Shown piece after piece: positions 51,644-60,225 of a stretch of DNA of 64,000 bases. The first letter of the stretch is position 1. Each line of letters begins with the position of its first letter. The position numbers and the translations under genes are program-made. The stretch is from Marinomonas alcarazii (GTDB lineage: Bacteria; Pseudomonadota; Gammaproteobacteria; Pseudomonadales; Marinomonadaceae). The stretch spans positions 512,227-576,226 of the forward strand of contig NZ_QKLW01000001.1 in the NCBI RefSeq assembly GCF_003208215.1. Reading direction: 5' to 3'. The notes below the pieces were generated by a model. The model was given only the letters and a program-made list of their open reading frames with translations, was not told where the DNA came from and did no database searches.

Positions 51644-52072
51644 ATGAATAATGTGATTCAGCTCGACAGTCTGTATTATGTTGCGCCTCAGATCTTGCTA
51701 GAAGATATAGAGGTGTTGAAGAATCTAGGTTTTGAAAGGGTGATTAATAATCGTCCTGATTTTGAGTCTGAAGATCAGCCGACAGATAATGCTTTGCGCG
51801 CAAAGGCTGAAGCATTAGGTCTAGAATATGTTAGTAACCCAATTGACTTATCTAAGCTGTCGAAAGAGCATGTTGAGGTTCAGTCTGACGCGCTAGGTGT
51901 CAGTAAAAAAACCTTGGCTTTTTGCCGTACAGGAACTCGATCTTCCGTTTTGTGGCTGCTGTCTGAAAATGCTAAGGGTAAGTCTTCTGATGAGCTTAGT
52001 GCTTATGTGGCAGGGAAAGGTTTTGATCTTTCTCGGTGTGCGGCAGCAATGGCGCCTTTGTTGAATAAATAA
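51644..52072 (+). CDS. DUF442/TIGR01244-type protein with a tyrosine-phosphatase-like CX5R loop
   Basis: 142 residues. An FERVINNRPDFE segment and the C-R-T-G-T-R-S loop near residue 95 match the DUF442 family, which has a dual-specificity-phosphatase fold. The CX5R loop retains both Cys and Arg, so catalysis is plausible. Some relatives are linked to sulfide handling when fused to other domains. Here the protein stands alone behind ppiC (11-nt gap, AGGTGG Shine-Dalgarno), so the substrate is unknown. Confidence 0.82.
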   Translation: MNNVIQLDSLYYVAPQILLEDIEVLKNLGFERVINNRPDFESEDQPTDNALRAKAEALGLEYVSNPIDLSKLSKEHVEVQSDALGVSKKTLAFCRTGTRSSVLWLLSENAKGKSSDELSAYVAGKGFDLSRCAAAMAPLLNK

Positions 52073-52140
52073 CTGTCAGTATGTGTCTGAGGCATAGCAG
52101 GCAATTTTCTTTCTTTGTGAATATGTAGTATTGGTAATTT

Positions 52141-52752
52141 ATGGTTAGTCGACCGTCGTTAGAAACAGCCACAGCCTCTGATCCTGATCGCTTTGTCGAG
52201 CCGTTAGAGCTGGGGAAGCGTGTTAAGGAAATTCGTCTTGCGAGAGGGTGGACGCTGGAAGAGGTGGGCAAAAAGACTGGAATCGCTCGCTCTACATTGT
52301 CGAAAATTGAAAATGATCAGGTTTCGCCTAGTTTTGCTATTGTGCAAAAGCTCATAAATGGTTTGGAAATGGACTTGCCTCAGTTGTTTGTTGAGGCCAG
52401 TGAGCATTCTATTGCTGGGCGAAGGGATGTTACGCGAAAGGGCCGAGGAGAGCCGCATCCGACAGCAACGTATGAGCATGAATTGCTCAATTACTCAATT
52501 AGCCGCAAAAAAATGGTGCCTTTCAAGACTACTGTCAGAGCGAGATCTTTCGCAGAGTTTAAAGAGTGGGTTCGTCATGATGGCGAGGAGTTTCTTTTGG
52601 TTTTGCGAGGTAAAATTAATTTTTTCTCTGAGCTCTATGAACCAATTGAATTAAAAGAAGGTGATAGTGTGTATTATGATGCCTCAATGGGACACGCTGT
52701 TGTTTCTTTGTCGGCAAAAGATGCTGAAATACTTTGGGTTGTGGCCCGTTAA
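52141..52752 (+). CDS. XRE-family transcriptional regulator with C-terminal cupin domain
   Basis: 203 residues. The helix-turn-helix (about 22-78) is RVKEIRLARGWTLEEVGKKTG then ARSTLSKIENDQVSPSF, the classic XRE pattern. The C-terminal half (about 115-202) is a cupin barrel with EFLLVLRGKINFF and GDSVYYDASMGHAV. This HTH-cupin class commonly senses a small metabolite and represses nearby catabolic or biosynthetic genes. The target is not evident here; the next gene is a DAHP synthase, about 40 nt downstream. Confidence 0.9.
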   Translation: MVSRPSLETATASDPDRFVEPLELGKRVKEIRLARGWTLEEVGKKTGIARSTLSKIENDQVSPSFAIVQKLINGLEMDLPQLFVEASEHSIAGRRDVTRKGRGEPHPTATYEHELLNYSISRKKMVPFKTTVRARSFAEFKEWVRHDGEEFLLVLRGKINFFSELYEPIELKEGDSVYYDASMGHAVVSLSAKDAEILWVVAR

Positions 52753-52791
52753 TATATTAAAAAATTATTTAAGAGAAGGTTGTATTGCGTT

Positions 52792-54138
52792 ATGGAGCAG
52801 TGGGGATTGACAAGTTGGAGAGGTAAAACGGCACTGCAACAGCCGGTTTATCCTAATGCTGAGCATCTGGCTCAGGTGGAAAGTACATTAGGCAAAATGC
52901 CTCCTCTTGTTTTTGCAGGTGAAGCGCGTCAGCTTAAAAAGGCATTGGCTCAGGTGGCAAATCGACAGTCGTTTTTATTGCAAGGCGGTGATTGCGCAGA
53001 AAGTTTTGCTGAGTTTCATGCTAATAATATTCGCGATACATTTAAAGTCATGCTGCAAATGGCAGTGGTTTTGACTTATGCGGGTAAGTGTCCTGTTGTG
53101 AAGGTCGGCCGCATGGCTGGTCAGTTTGCTAAGCCAAGGTCAGCTGGAACAGAGGTTGTTAATGGCGTTGAGCTGCCTAGTTATCGTGGCGATATTATTA
53201 ATGGCATTGATTTTACCGAGCAGGCTCGTGTGCCGGATCCTGAGCGTTTAGTGCAGGTGTATAATCAAAGCGCTTCGACAATGAATTTACTTCGCGCCTT
53301 CTCACAGGGTGGTTTTGCGGATTTGCATCAAGTTCATCAGTGGAATTTGGACTTTTTGAATGCAAGTCCTGCAGGCGGTCGCTATCAAGGTGTTGCTGAT
53401 AAAATCGATGATGCTTTGCAATTCATGGAAGCGTGTGGGGTTGGTGCAGGCTTATCTCAGCTTAAAGAGACTGATTTTTATACGTCCCACGAAGCCTTGC
53501 TATTGCCTTATGAACAAGCATTAACTCGTAAAGACAGCCTGACAGGTGAGTGGTATGACTGTTCTGCTCACATGTTGTGGATTGGTGATAGGACGCGTCA
53601 ACTGGACGGTGCGCATGTTGAGTTTTTGCGTGGTGTTCAAAACCCAATTGGGGTGAAGGCTGGTCCTTCTATGGATCCTGAAGATCTGTTGAAGCTGTGT
53701 GATGTTTTAAACCCAAATAATGAAGCGGGTCGTTTGAATATTATTGTTCGAATGGGTGCGGATAAAGTTGAAGAGGGTATGCCTAAACTGATTCAGGCTA
53801 TTCAACGTGAGGGTAAGAATGTCGTTTGGAGTAGTGATCCAATGCATGGCAACACTGTTAAGGCTTCCACTGGTTACAAAACACGTCGGGTAGATGATGT
53901 GTTAAAAGAAGTTCAGCAGTTCTTCCAGGTTCATAATGCTGAAGGTAGCTACGCCGGTGGTGTTCACTTTGAAATGACGGGTCAGAATGTTACTGAATGT
54001 GTGGGCGGTGCTTTTGAAGTGACTGAGGCGGATTTGGCTGATCGTTATCACACTCATTGTGATCCGAGGTTGAATGCTGATCAGTCGTTAGAGTTGGCAT
54101 TTATGATTTCGGACACTCTTAAGAAATCGAGATCCTAA
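52792..54138 (+). CDS. class II (plant-type) 3-deoxy-7-phosphoheptulonate synthase
   Basis: DAHP synthase condenses phosphoenolpyruvate and erythrose 4-phosphate, the first step of the shikimate pathway. The 448-residue chain belongs to the class II family (W-G-L-T-S-W at the N terminus, [50 protein letters not shown]) and not to the E. coli AroFGH class. The ATG at 52792 was preferred to a TTG at 52780 that overlaps the AGAAGG ribosome-binding site. A terminator follows. Confidence 0.96.
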   Translation: MEQWGLTSWRGKTALQQPVYPNAEHLAQVESTLGKMPPLVFAGEARQLKKALAQVANRQSFLLQGGDCAESFAEFHANNIRDTFKVMLQMAVVLTYAGKCPVVKVGRMAGQFAKPRSAGTEVVNGVELPSYRGDIINGIDFTEQARVPDPERLVQVYNQSASTMNLLRAFSQGGFADLHQVHQWNLDFLNASPAGGRYQGVADKIDDALQFMEACGVGAGLSQLKETDFYTSHEALLLPYEQALTRKDSLTGEWYDCSAHMLWIGDRTRQLDGAHVEFLRGVQNPIGVKAGPSMDPEDLLKLCDVLNPNNEAGRLNIIVRMGADKVEEGMPKLIQAIQREGKNVVWSSDPMHGNTVKASTGYKTRRVDDVLKEVQQFFQVHNAEGSYAGGVHFEMTGQNVTECVGGAFEVTEADLADRYHTHCDPRLNADQSLELAFMISDTLKKSRS

Positions 54139-54173
54139 TTTACCCACCTTAGTTGGTCGATTGATTGTCAATA

Positions 54174-54209
54174 AAAAAAGCTCAGTTAGGTTTCTAACTG
54201 AGCTTTTTT
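54174..54209. terminator. bidirectional terminator after the DAHP synthase gene
   Basis: A perfect 10-bp stem GCTCAGTTAG/CTAACTGAGC (54180-54189 with 54194-54203) with a GTTT loop is extended by A6/T6 on the outside. It lies between convergent genes. Confidence 0.88.
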
Positions 54210-54241
54210 GTTATTCGCTTTGGCTAAAAAGGGTAAAGCGA

Positions 54242-54943
54242 TTAGCCTTTTCGGCGGCGAAAAGCGGATGTGGTTGCTTTTGAAGTCACATCGATTTTTG
54301 CCATGATAAGCGCCATCTCTTCAGCTTCTGCTTGCTGTTGTGCTTTTAGTTTTTCTTCACGTTCTTTTTTGGATGCTCTTTCAGCTTCATTCAGCATTTT
54401 CTGGATGCTGGCTTTGCTTTTTGTGCGAGCCGGAGCTTTTTTCTTTTCAGGCTCTTTTGGTATCGCTGCACCGCTTAATCTTTCTTCGCCAATAAGTTCT
54501 CCAAAGAAGGATTTGGCTGTTGGTGCCGGCTCAATTGTTTTTTTTGGCAATTCAACGGTTTTTGTCGCGGCTGCTTTTCTTGTTTTTTTTGGCTGCTCTG
54601 CGGTTGATACGCCGTTAGCATCAAAAAGTGCTTTTTTACCAAAGTTTAAGTTGGTTGATTTCTCGGCTGTTTGGGCAATTTTGTAACCGCGCAAACTTTC
54701 ACCGTTATAGATTGAGATATAGTCGCTTTCTAGCTCATAAAGCTCTTGTTTGTCGCTGGTTTCAAATAGCTCTTCGACAATAAATGCTTCAACGCCATTC
54801 TCCCTAATGTCATTGTATAAGGGAAAGTCTAGGCCTTCATTTGTTGCTTCAACGTATTGTTCGAAACGTTGGAAGCCACTATTGAAAGAAGTTCCAATAT
54901 AATGCTTGCCAGTGATGTTATTTGTGATTTTAAAAACGACCAA
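54242..54943 (-). CDS. orphan GIY-YIG-domain protein with Lys/Ala-rich tail
   Basis: 233 residues. The first 90 fit a GIY-YIG nuclease domain: VVFKITNNITGKHYIGTS places YIG at 15-17, an Arg follows in FQRFEQY, and the catalytic-type Glu lies in ELYELESDYISIYNG. The first GIY triplet is degenerate (VVF). The remaining 140 residues are low complexity, with repeated PKK(T) and KKK patches and a charged probable coiled coil ending in RRRKG, suggesting nucleic-acid contact. The start is TTG, with AAGAGG 8 nt upstream; no ATG is available before an in-frame stop. Function unknown. Confidence 0.8.
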   Translation of the reverse strand: MVVFKITNNITGKHYIGTSFNSGFQRFEQYVEATNEGLDFPLYNDIRENGVEAFIVEELFETSDKQELYELESDYISIYNGESLRGYKIAQTAEKSTNLNFGKKALFDANGVSTAEQPKKTRKAAATKTVELPKKTIEPAPTAKSFFGELIGEERLSGAAIPKEPEKKKAPARTKSKASIQKMLNEAERASKKEREEKLKAQQQAEAEEMALIMAKIDVTSKATTSAFRRRKG

Positions 54944-54979
54944 AATCGCTGCCTCTTACGTAATATCTTTTTAATAGCA

Positions 54980-55025
54980 CATAAACCCCATTCACCTGAG
55001 GGAACCCAAAGGTGAATGGGGTTTA
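54980..55025 (-). terminator. long perfect hairpin downstream of the O-methyltransferase gene
   Basis: A perfect 17-bp stem (54980-54996 with 55009-55025) with a 12-nt loop lies between two minus-strand genes. On the minus strand the stem ends GGGGTTTAT, giving a short U run but no long tract. It may act as a terminator or as an mRNA-stabilising 3' structure. Confidence 0.6.
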
Positions 55026-55038
55026 TAAAGAAATAGGG

Positions 55039-55665
55039 TTAGTGTTTTACGACGATATTTAGACCGTCGCGAACATTCAGATGAACATTCTCAACTCGTT
55101 TGTCTTGCGCAATTAAGCGGTTGACTTGGTTGACAGCTATGTCGCTGTTTTCTTTTGGGTCTAGTACTCGTCCTTGCCATAGGGAGTTATCGATAATGAT
55201 AAGTCCACCTGATTTTACAAGCGGTACTACCGCTTCATAATAATTAAGGTAGTTGCGTTTATCTGCATCGATAAAGACAAGGTCAAATTGCCCATCAAGG
55301 GATTTGATTGTGTCCAGAGCTGGGCCGAAAATGGCTTTGATTTTCTTGCCGTGCTCGCTACGATCAAAAAAGGATTGAGCAAATTCAATTGCTCTAGGGT
55401 TGGTTTCACAGCAAATTAGTTCGCCATCAGAAGGCATGCCCTCTGCGATTGATAAAGCTGAATAGCCAGTAAACATGCCTATTTCAAGGGCGCGCTTAGG
55501 TTGAGCTATTTTGGTCAACAGCTTCAGGGTGCGGCCAATGGTTTTTCCAGACAACTTATTTGGGTAGCCCATATCAGAGTAAGTTTTTTCTACTAACTCA
55601 ATTAAAAGCTCAGGTTCTGATTGAGTCGTCTCAATGCAGTAGTCGTCAAGAGTATTAAGATCCAT
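55039..55665 (-). CDS. class I SAM-dependent O-methyltransferase (caffeoyl-CoA OMT-like)
   Basis: 208 residues. SAM motif I is ALEIGMFTGYSALSIAEG, the acidic strand is LICCETNPRAI, and the metal/substrate block is VFIDADKRNYLNYYE, followed by LIIIDNSLWQGRV. These identify the cation-dependent small-molecule O-methyltransferase family. The ATG at 55665 has AAAGG 5 nt upstream; a TTG at 55707 is also in frame but less suited. It is divergent from thrS. The bacterial substrate is not predictable from sequence. Confidence 0.9.
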   Translation of the reverse strand: MDLNTLDDYCIETTQSEPELLIELVEKTYSDMGYPNKLSGKTIGRTLKLLTKIAQPKRALEIGMFTGYSALSIAEGMPSDGELICCETNPRAIEFAQSFFDRSEHGKKIKAIFGPALDTIKSLDGQFDLVFIDADKRNYLNYYEAVVPLVKSGGLIIIDNSLWQGRVLDPKENSDIAVNQVNRLIAQDKRVENVHLNVRDGLNIVVKH

Positions 55666-55813
55666 AGTGCCTTTTAAAACGCGAAGTATGTGTGAAACGG
55701 ATGCCAATTTTACTCTGCGTGAAGATAATGTCTATGGCTTAAATGTAGAAAAAAAGCTTGATTTTTGCGGATGTCCTGTACATGCCGATAAAAAAGCCGA
55801 TTTAAATTAGATT

Positions 55814-55880
55814 CGCATGAATAATCGAAAAATGGTAATTTATGCGCTGAAATTTACATGTGCTCTTTGGTATGGAGCAC
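55814..55880 (+). promoter_or_regulatory. candidate ThrS translational operator in the thrS leader
   Basis: Two hairpins precede thrS. The proximal one (55860-55880) has a 6-bp stem GTGCTC/GAGCAC plus a U-G closing pair and presents a 7-nt loop TTGGTAT, equivalent to an anticodon loop with U33, GGU at 34-36 and A37, the tRNA-Thr(GGU) anticodon. The distal one (55814-55846) has a 9-bp stem with one G-U pair. This is the layout of the E. coli thrS operator, where ThrS binds anticodon-like and acceptor-like domains and blocks the ribosome. Confidence 0.6.
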
Positions 55881-55904
55881 CACTGACTCCGATAGGGGAA
55901 TAAA

Positions 55905-57842
55905 ATGCCTGTAATTACTTTGCCTGATGGCAGCCAACGCTCTTTTTCAAACCCAGTAACTGTTATGCAAGTCGCCGAGGATATTGGTCCTGGTTTGGCT
56001 AAAGCCACGGTGGCTGGTCGCATAGATGGTCAACTTGTTGATGCATGCGAGCTTATTTCTGACGACGCTAAATTAAGCATCATTACAGGGAAAGACCCTG
56101 AAGGTGTGGAAATTATTCGTCACTCTTTTGCCCACCTTGTTGGTCATGCTGTTAAGCAGTTGTATCCGACAGCGCAAATGGCGATCGGACCTGTTATAGA
56201 TGAAGGCTTTTATTACGACATCGCCTATGAGCGTCCTTTTACGCCTGATGATCTTGCCGCTATTGAAAAGCGCATCGCAGAGTTGGTTAAGACGGACTAC
56301 GATGTTGTTAAAAAAATGACACCGATAGCAGAGGCTCGTCAGCAATTTGTTGACCGTGGTGAAAGCTATAAAGTGGCATTGATTGATGATATGGATGAGT
56401 CAACGAAAGAAGTTGGTTTGTATCATCATGAAGAGTATATGGATATGTGTCGTGGTCCTCATGTACCGAATACTCGAGTCTTGCGTCATTTCAAATTGAT
56501 GAAGTTGGCTGGTGCGTACTGGCGTGGTGATTCTAATAACGAAATGTTGCAGCGTATTTATGGTACGGCTTGGAACGACAAAAAAGAATTGAAAGCTTAT
56601 TTAACGCGAATCGAAGAAGCTGAAAAACGCGATCATCGTAAGTTAGGTAAGAAGTTGGATCTTTTCCATGTGCAGGAAGAAGCGCCTGGCATGGTGTTCT
56701 GGCACCCTAAAGGCTGGAGATTGTATCAAGCTGTTGAGCAATATATGCGTCAGAAGCAGATTGATAACAATTATCAAGAGGTCAAAACACCCCAGATCGT
56801 TGACCGTGTGCTTTGGGAAAAATCAGGGCACTGGGGCAAATATCATGAGAATATGTTTACTACACATTCTGAAAATCGTGATTACGCCGTTAAACCGATG
56901 AACTGCCCATGTCACATACAGGTTTATAATCAGGGCCTTAAAAGCTACCGTGATTTGCCGTTCCGTATGGCTGAGTTTGGTTCTTGTCACCGTAATGAGC
57001 CATCTGGTGCATTGCATGGCATTATGCGTGTACGTAACTTTGTTCAGGATGACGGTCATATCTTTGTGACCGAAGGGCAAATTCAGTCGGAAGTGTCTGA
57101 ATTTATCGATCTGCTTCACGAAGTGTATGCAGATTTTGGCTTCGATAACATTGTTTATCGTTTGTCTACTCGCCCTGAGCAGCGAGTGGGATCTGATGAA
57201 GTGTGGGATAAAGCTGAAAAAGCTTTATCTGATGCGTTAGATTCTGCTGGGCTTGATTGGGAAGAGTTACCAGGAGAAGGGGCTTTTTATGGTCCTAAAA
57301 TTGAGTTTTCTCTGAAAGATGCCATCGGCCGAGTTTGGCAGTGTGGTACAATTCAGGTAGATTTCTCGATGCCAACTCGATTGGGTGCGCAATATGTATC
57401 GGAAGATGGCTCGCGCCAAACACCGGTTATGTTGCATCGTGCGATCGTTGGGTCACTTGAACGTTTCATTGGTATTTTGATCGAAGAGACAGAAGGTGCC
57501 TTTCCGGTCTGGCTTGCGCCTGAACAAGTTGTTATCATGAACATTACAGATCGCCAAGCAGACTATTGCTCTGATTTGGAAAAAAGATTGAATTCAAATG
57601 GCTTTAGAGCAAAACTTGACTTGAGAAACGAGAAGATCGGGTTTAAAATCCGCGAGCATACTCTTCAACGAGTGCCGTACATGATCGTTGTCGGTGATAA
57701 AGAAGTTGAGCAACAGCAGGTTGCTGTTCGAACTCGTACCGGTGATGACCTTGGAGTGATGAGTATTTCTGATTTTGAAGAATTGCTTCAAAAAGAAGTT
57801 GCTCGCCGTAGCCGTAAACAAGAAATGGAGATAGTACTATAA
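55905..57842 (+). CDS. thrS: threonyl-tRNA synthetase ThrS
   Basis: A class II synthetase charging tRNA-Thr. The 645 residues contain a TGS domain (1-62), an editing/SAD domain (about 63-225, with [11 protein letters not shown]), and a catalytic core. The core has motif 2 ([16 protein letters not shown]) and the zinc ligand Cys in [13 protein letters not shown]-terminal anticodon-binding domain (about 540-640) follows. GGGGAA gives a strong Shine-Dalgarno. The leader carries a candidate autoregulatory operator. The stop overlaps the proposed infC start. Confidence 0.99.
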   Translation: MPVITLPDGSQRSFSNPVTVMQVAEDIGPGLAKATVAGRIDGQLVDACELISDDAKLSIITGKDPEGVEIIRHSFAHLVGHAVKQLYPTAQMAIGPVIDEGFYYDIAYERPFTPDDLAAIEKRIAELVKTDYDVVKKMTPIAEARQQFVDRGESYKVALIDDMDESTKEVGLYHHEEYMDMCRGPHVPNTRVLRHFKLMKLAGAYWRGDSNNEMLQRIYGTAWNDKKELKAYLTRIEEAEKRDHRKLGKKLDLFHVQEEAPGMVFWHPKGWRLYQAVEQYMRQKQIDNNYQEVKTPQIVDRVLWEKSGHWGKYHENMFTTHSENRDYAVKPMNCPCHIQVYNQGLKSYRDLPFRMAEFGSCHRNEPSGALHGIMRVRNFVQDDGHIFVTEGQIQSEVSEFIDLLHEVYADFGFDNIVYRLSTRPEQRVGSDEVWDKAEKALSDALDSAGLDWEELPGEGAFYGPKIEFSLKDAIGRVWQCGTIQVDFSMPTRLGAQYVSEDGSRQTPVMLHRAIVGSLERFIGILIEETEGAFPVWLAPEQVVIMNITDRQADYCSDLEKRLNSNGFRAKLDLRNEKIGFKIREHTLQRVPYMIVVGDKEVEQQQVAVRTRTGDDLGVMSISDFEELLQKEVARRSRKQEMEIVL

Positions 57843-58384
57843 AAGGTAATATGAATCGTGGGCGTGCCGCTAGTAAGCAGCGTCCTCTAATCAACGAAAA
57901 CATTCGAGCTACCGAAGTGCGTTTGATCGCAGCTGATGGTGAACAAGTTGGCGTTGTCTCTTTAGATGAGGCGCTAAAAGCGGCACAAGAGGCTGCTTTA
58001 GACTTAGTGCAAATTGCTGATTCAGATCCGATTGTTTGCAAAATAATGGACTACGGTAAGCATATTTTTGAAGCAAAGAAAGCGAAAGCTGCTCAAAAGA
58101 AAAATGCTAAGCAAATCCAGGTAAAAGAAATGAAATTCCGTCCAGGGACGGAGGAAGGGGATTATCAGGTAAAACTCCGCAACCTGATACGTTTCCTTGA
58201 AGGCGGGGATAAGGCCAAAGTATCACTACGATACCGCGGTCGTGAAATGGCCCATCAGGAGCTTGGTATGCAACTTATGAATCGAGTCGCTCAAGACTTA
58301 GAGGAATATGGTGCAGTAGAGCAAGCTGCGAAAATGGAAGGTCGTCAATTGACTATGGTGCTAGGCCCCAAAAAGAAGAAGTAG
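57839..58384 (+). CDS. infC: translation initiation factor IF-3, probable AUA start
   Basis: IF-3 keeps ribosomal subunits apart and rejects non-canonical starts. Signatures are [39 protein letters not shown] and REMAHQELG, ending GPKKKK. The ATA at 57839 is followed by AAA GGT, paralleling the E. coli start AUU-AAA-GGC, and has GGAG exactly 8 nt upstream; the product is 181 residues. The ATG at 57851 (177 residues, AAGG only 4 nt away) is the alternative. A rare start lets IF-3 repress its own translation. It overlaps the thrS stop (ATAA). Confidence 0.95.
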   Translation: MKGNMNRGRAASKQRPLINENIRATEVRLIAADGEQVGVVSLDEALKAAQEAALDLVQIADSDPIVCKIMDYGKHIFEAKKAKAAQKKNAKQIQVKEMKFRPGTEEGDYQVKLRNLIRFLEGGDKAKVSLRYRGREMAHQELGMQLMNRVAQDLEEYGAVEQAAKMEGRQLTMVLGPKKKK

Positions 58385-58397
58385 TTTTAAATAGACG

Positions 58398-58428
58398 CAC
58401 GTAATAATTGCCTAGCTTTTATTACGTG
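58398..58428 (+). promoter_or_regulatory. hairpin in the infC-rpmI gap, possible L20 control element
   Basis: A perfect 10-bp stem CACGTAATAA/TTATTACGTG (58398-58407 with 58419-58428) with an 11-nt loop and no U-tract lies 53 nt before rpmI. In E. coli ribosomal protein L20 represses rpmI-rplT through RNA structure in this gap. The link here is positional inference only. Confidence 0.35.
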
Positions 58429-58480
58429 ATGTGTATTGAAAAATTACACTAACATTAACGAATGCGAGAGTGGTTTTATC

Positions 58481-58675
58481 ATGTCCAAAATTAAGTCACA
58501 CAGTGGCGCATCTAAGCGCTTCAAACGTACCGCGAATGGTTTTAAGCATAAGCAGTCTCATACTAGTCACATTTTGACTAAGAAATCGACTAAACGTAAG
58601 CGTCATCTTCGTTCTATGAACCAGATTGCGCAAAGCGACAAAGCGTTAATTGTACGCATGTTGCCATACATCTAA
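58481..58675 (+). CDS. rpmI: 50S ribosomal protein L35
   Basis: A 64-residue, very basic protein starting [17 protein letters not shown] and ending [11 protein letters not shown], the normal L35 form. The ATG at 58481 was chosen; the longer frame from a TTG at 58436 is not part of the family. It lies between infC and rplT in the conserved IF3-L35-L20 operon. Confidence 0.98.
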   Translation: MSKIKSHSGASKRFKRTANGFKHKQSHTSHILTKKSTKRKRHLRSMNQIAQSDKALIVRMLPYI

Positions 58676-58722
58676 GTCTAGATTTTTTTAGTTCATTAAT
58701 TTATTAGTATAAGGTTTATATT

Positions 58723-59079
58723 ATGCCTCGCGTAAAACGTGGTGTTCAGGCTCGTCGCCGTCACAAGAAGATTTTAAAGCAAGCTAAAGGTTACTACGGT
58801 GCACGTAGTCGTGTATTTCGTGTAGCGAAACAAGCTGTTATCAAAGCTGGTCAATACCAATACCGTGACCGTCGTCAGCGTAAGCGTCAATTCCGCGCAT
58901 TGTGGATTGCTCGTATTAACGCTGCTGCACGTATCAATGGTCTATCTTACAGCCGTTTCATTGCTGGCTTGAAAAAAGCTGCAATTGAAATCGACCGTAA
59001 GGTTTTGGCTGACCTAGCTGTGTACGAGAAAGAAGTTTTTGCTGCTATCGTTGAAAAAGCGAAAGCAAGCTTGGCTTAA
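58723..59079 (+). CDS. rplT: 50S ribosomal protein L20
   Basis: A 118-residue L20, needed for early 50S assembly. It opens [19 protein letters not shown] and contains [17 protein letters not shown] and [19 protein letters not shown]. In E. coli it represses its own operon by binding the mRNA before rpmI. A strong hairpin with a U-rich tail follows, before pheS. Confidence 0.99.
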   Translation: MPRVKRGVQARRRHKKILKQAKGYYGARSRVFRVAKQAVIKAGQYQYRDRRQRKRQFRALWIARINAAARINGLSYSRFIAGLKKAAIEIDRKVLADLAVYEKEVFAAIVEKAKASLA

Positions 59080-59155
59080 TTTCTGACGTAGCCTTAGGGT
59101 GATCCGATCTTGATAGATTCAATCTTAATAGAAGGGTCACTCAATGCAGTCTTTG

Positions 59156-59196
59156 ATAGGGGAAGAGCCAATGGTTCTTCCCCTATTTTATTTTTT
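59156..59196 (+). terminator. strong intrinsic terminator or attenuator between rplT and pheS
   Basis: A 14-bp stem with one G-U pair (59156-59169 with 59173-59186) and a 3-nt loop is followed by TTATTTTTT and, at once, the pheS Shine-Dalgarno (TTGGAG). It either ends the ribosomal protein operon or acts as a pheST attenuator. Confidence 0.88.
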
Positions 59197-59207
59197 GGAG
59201 TGTATAA

Positions 59208-60203
<996 letters not shown>

Positions 60204-60225
60204 TCAGTTGACCTAGGATGTTTTT

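Noticed and set aside
55708..55904. T-box riboswitch before thrS
   Set aside because: No T-box sequence or antiterminator is present and the phylum does not generally use T-boxes; the hairpins fit a ThrS protein operator better.
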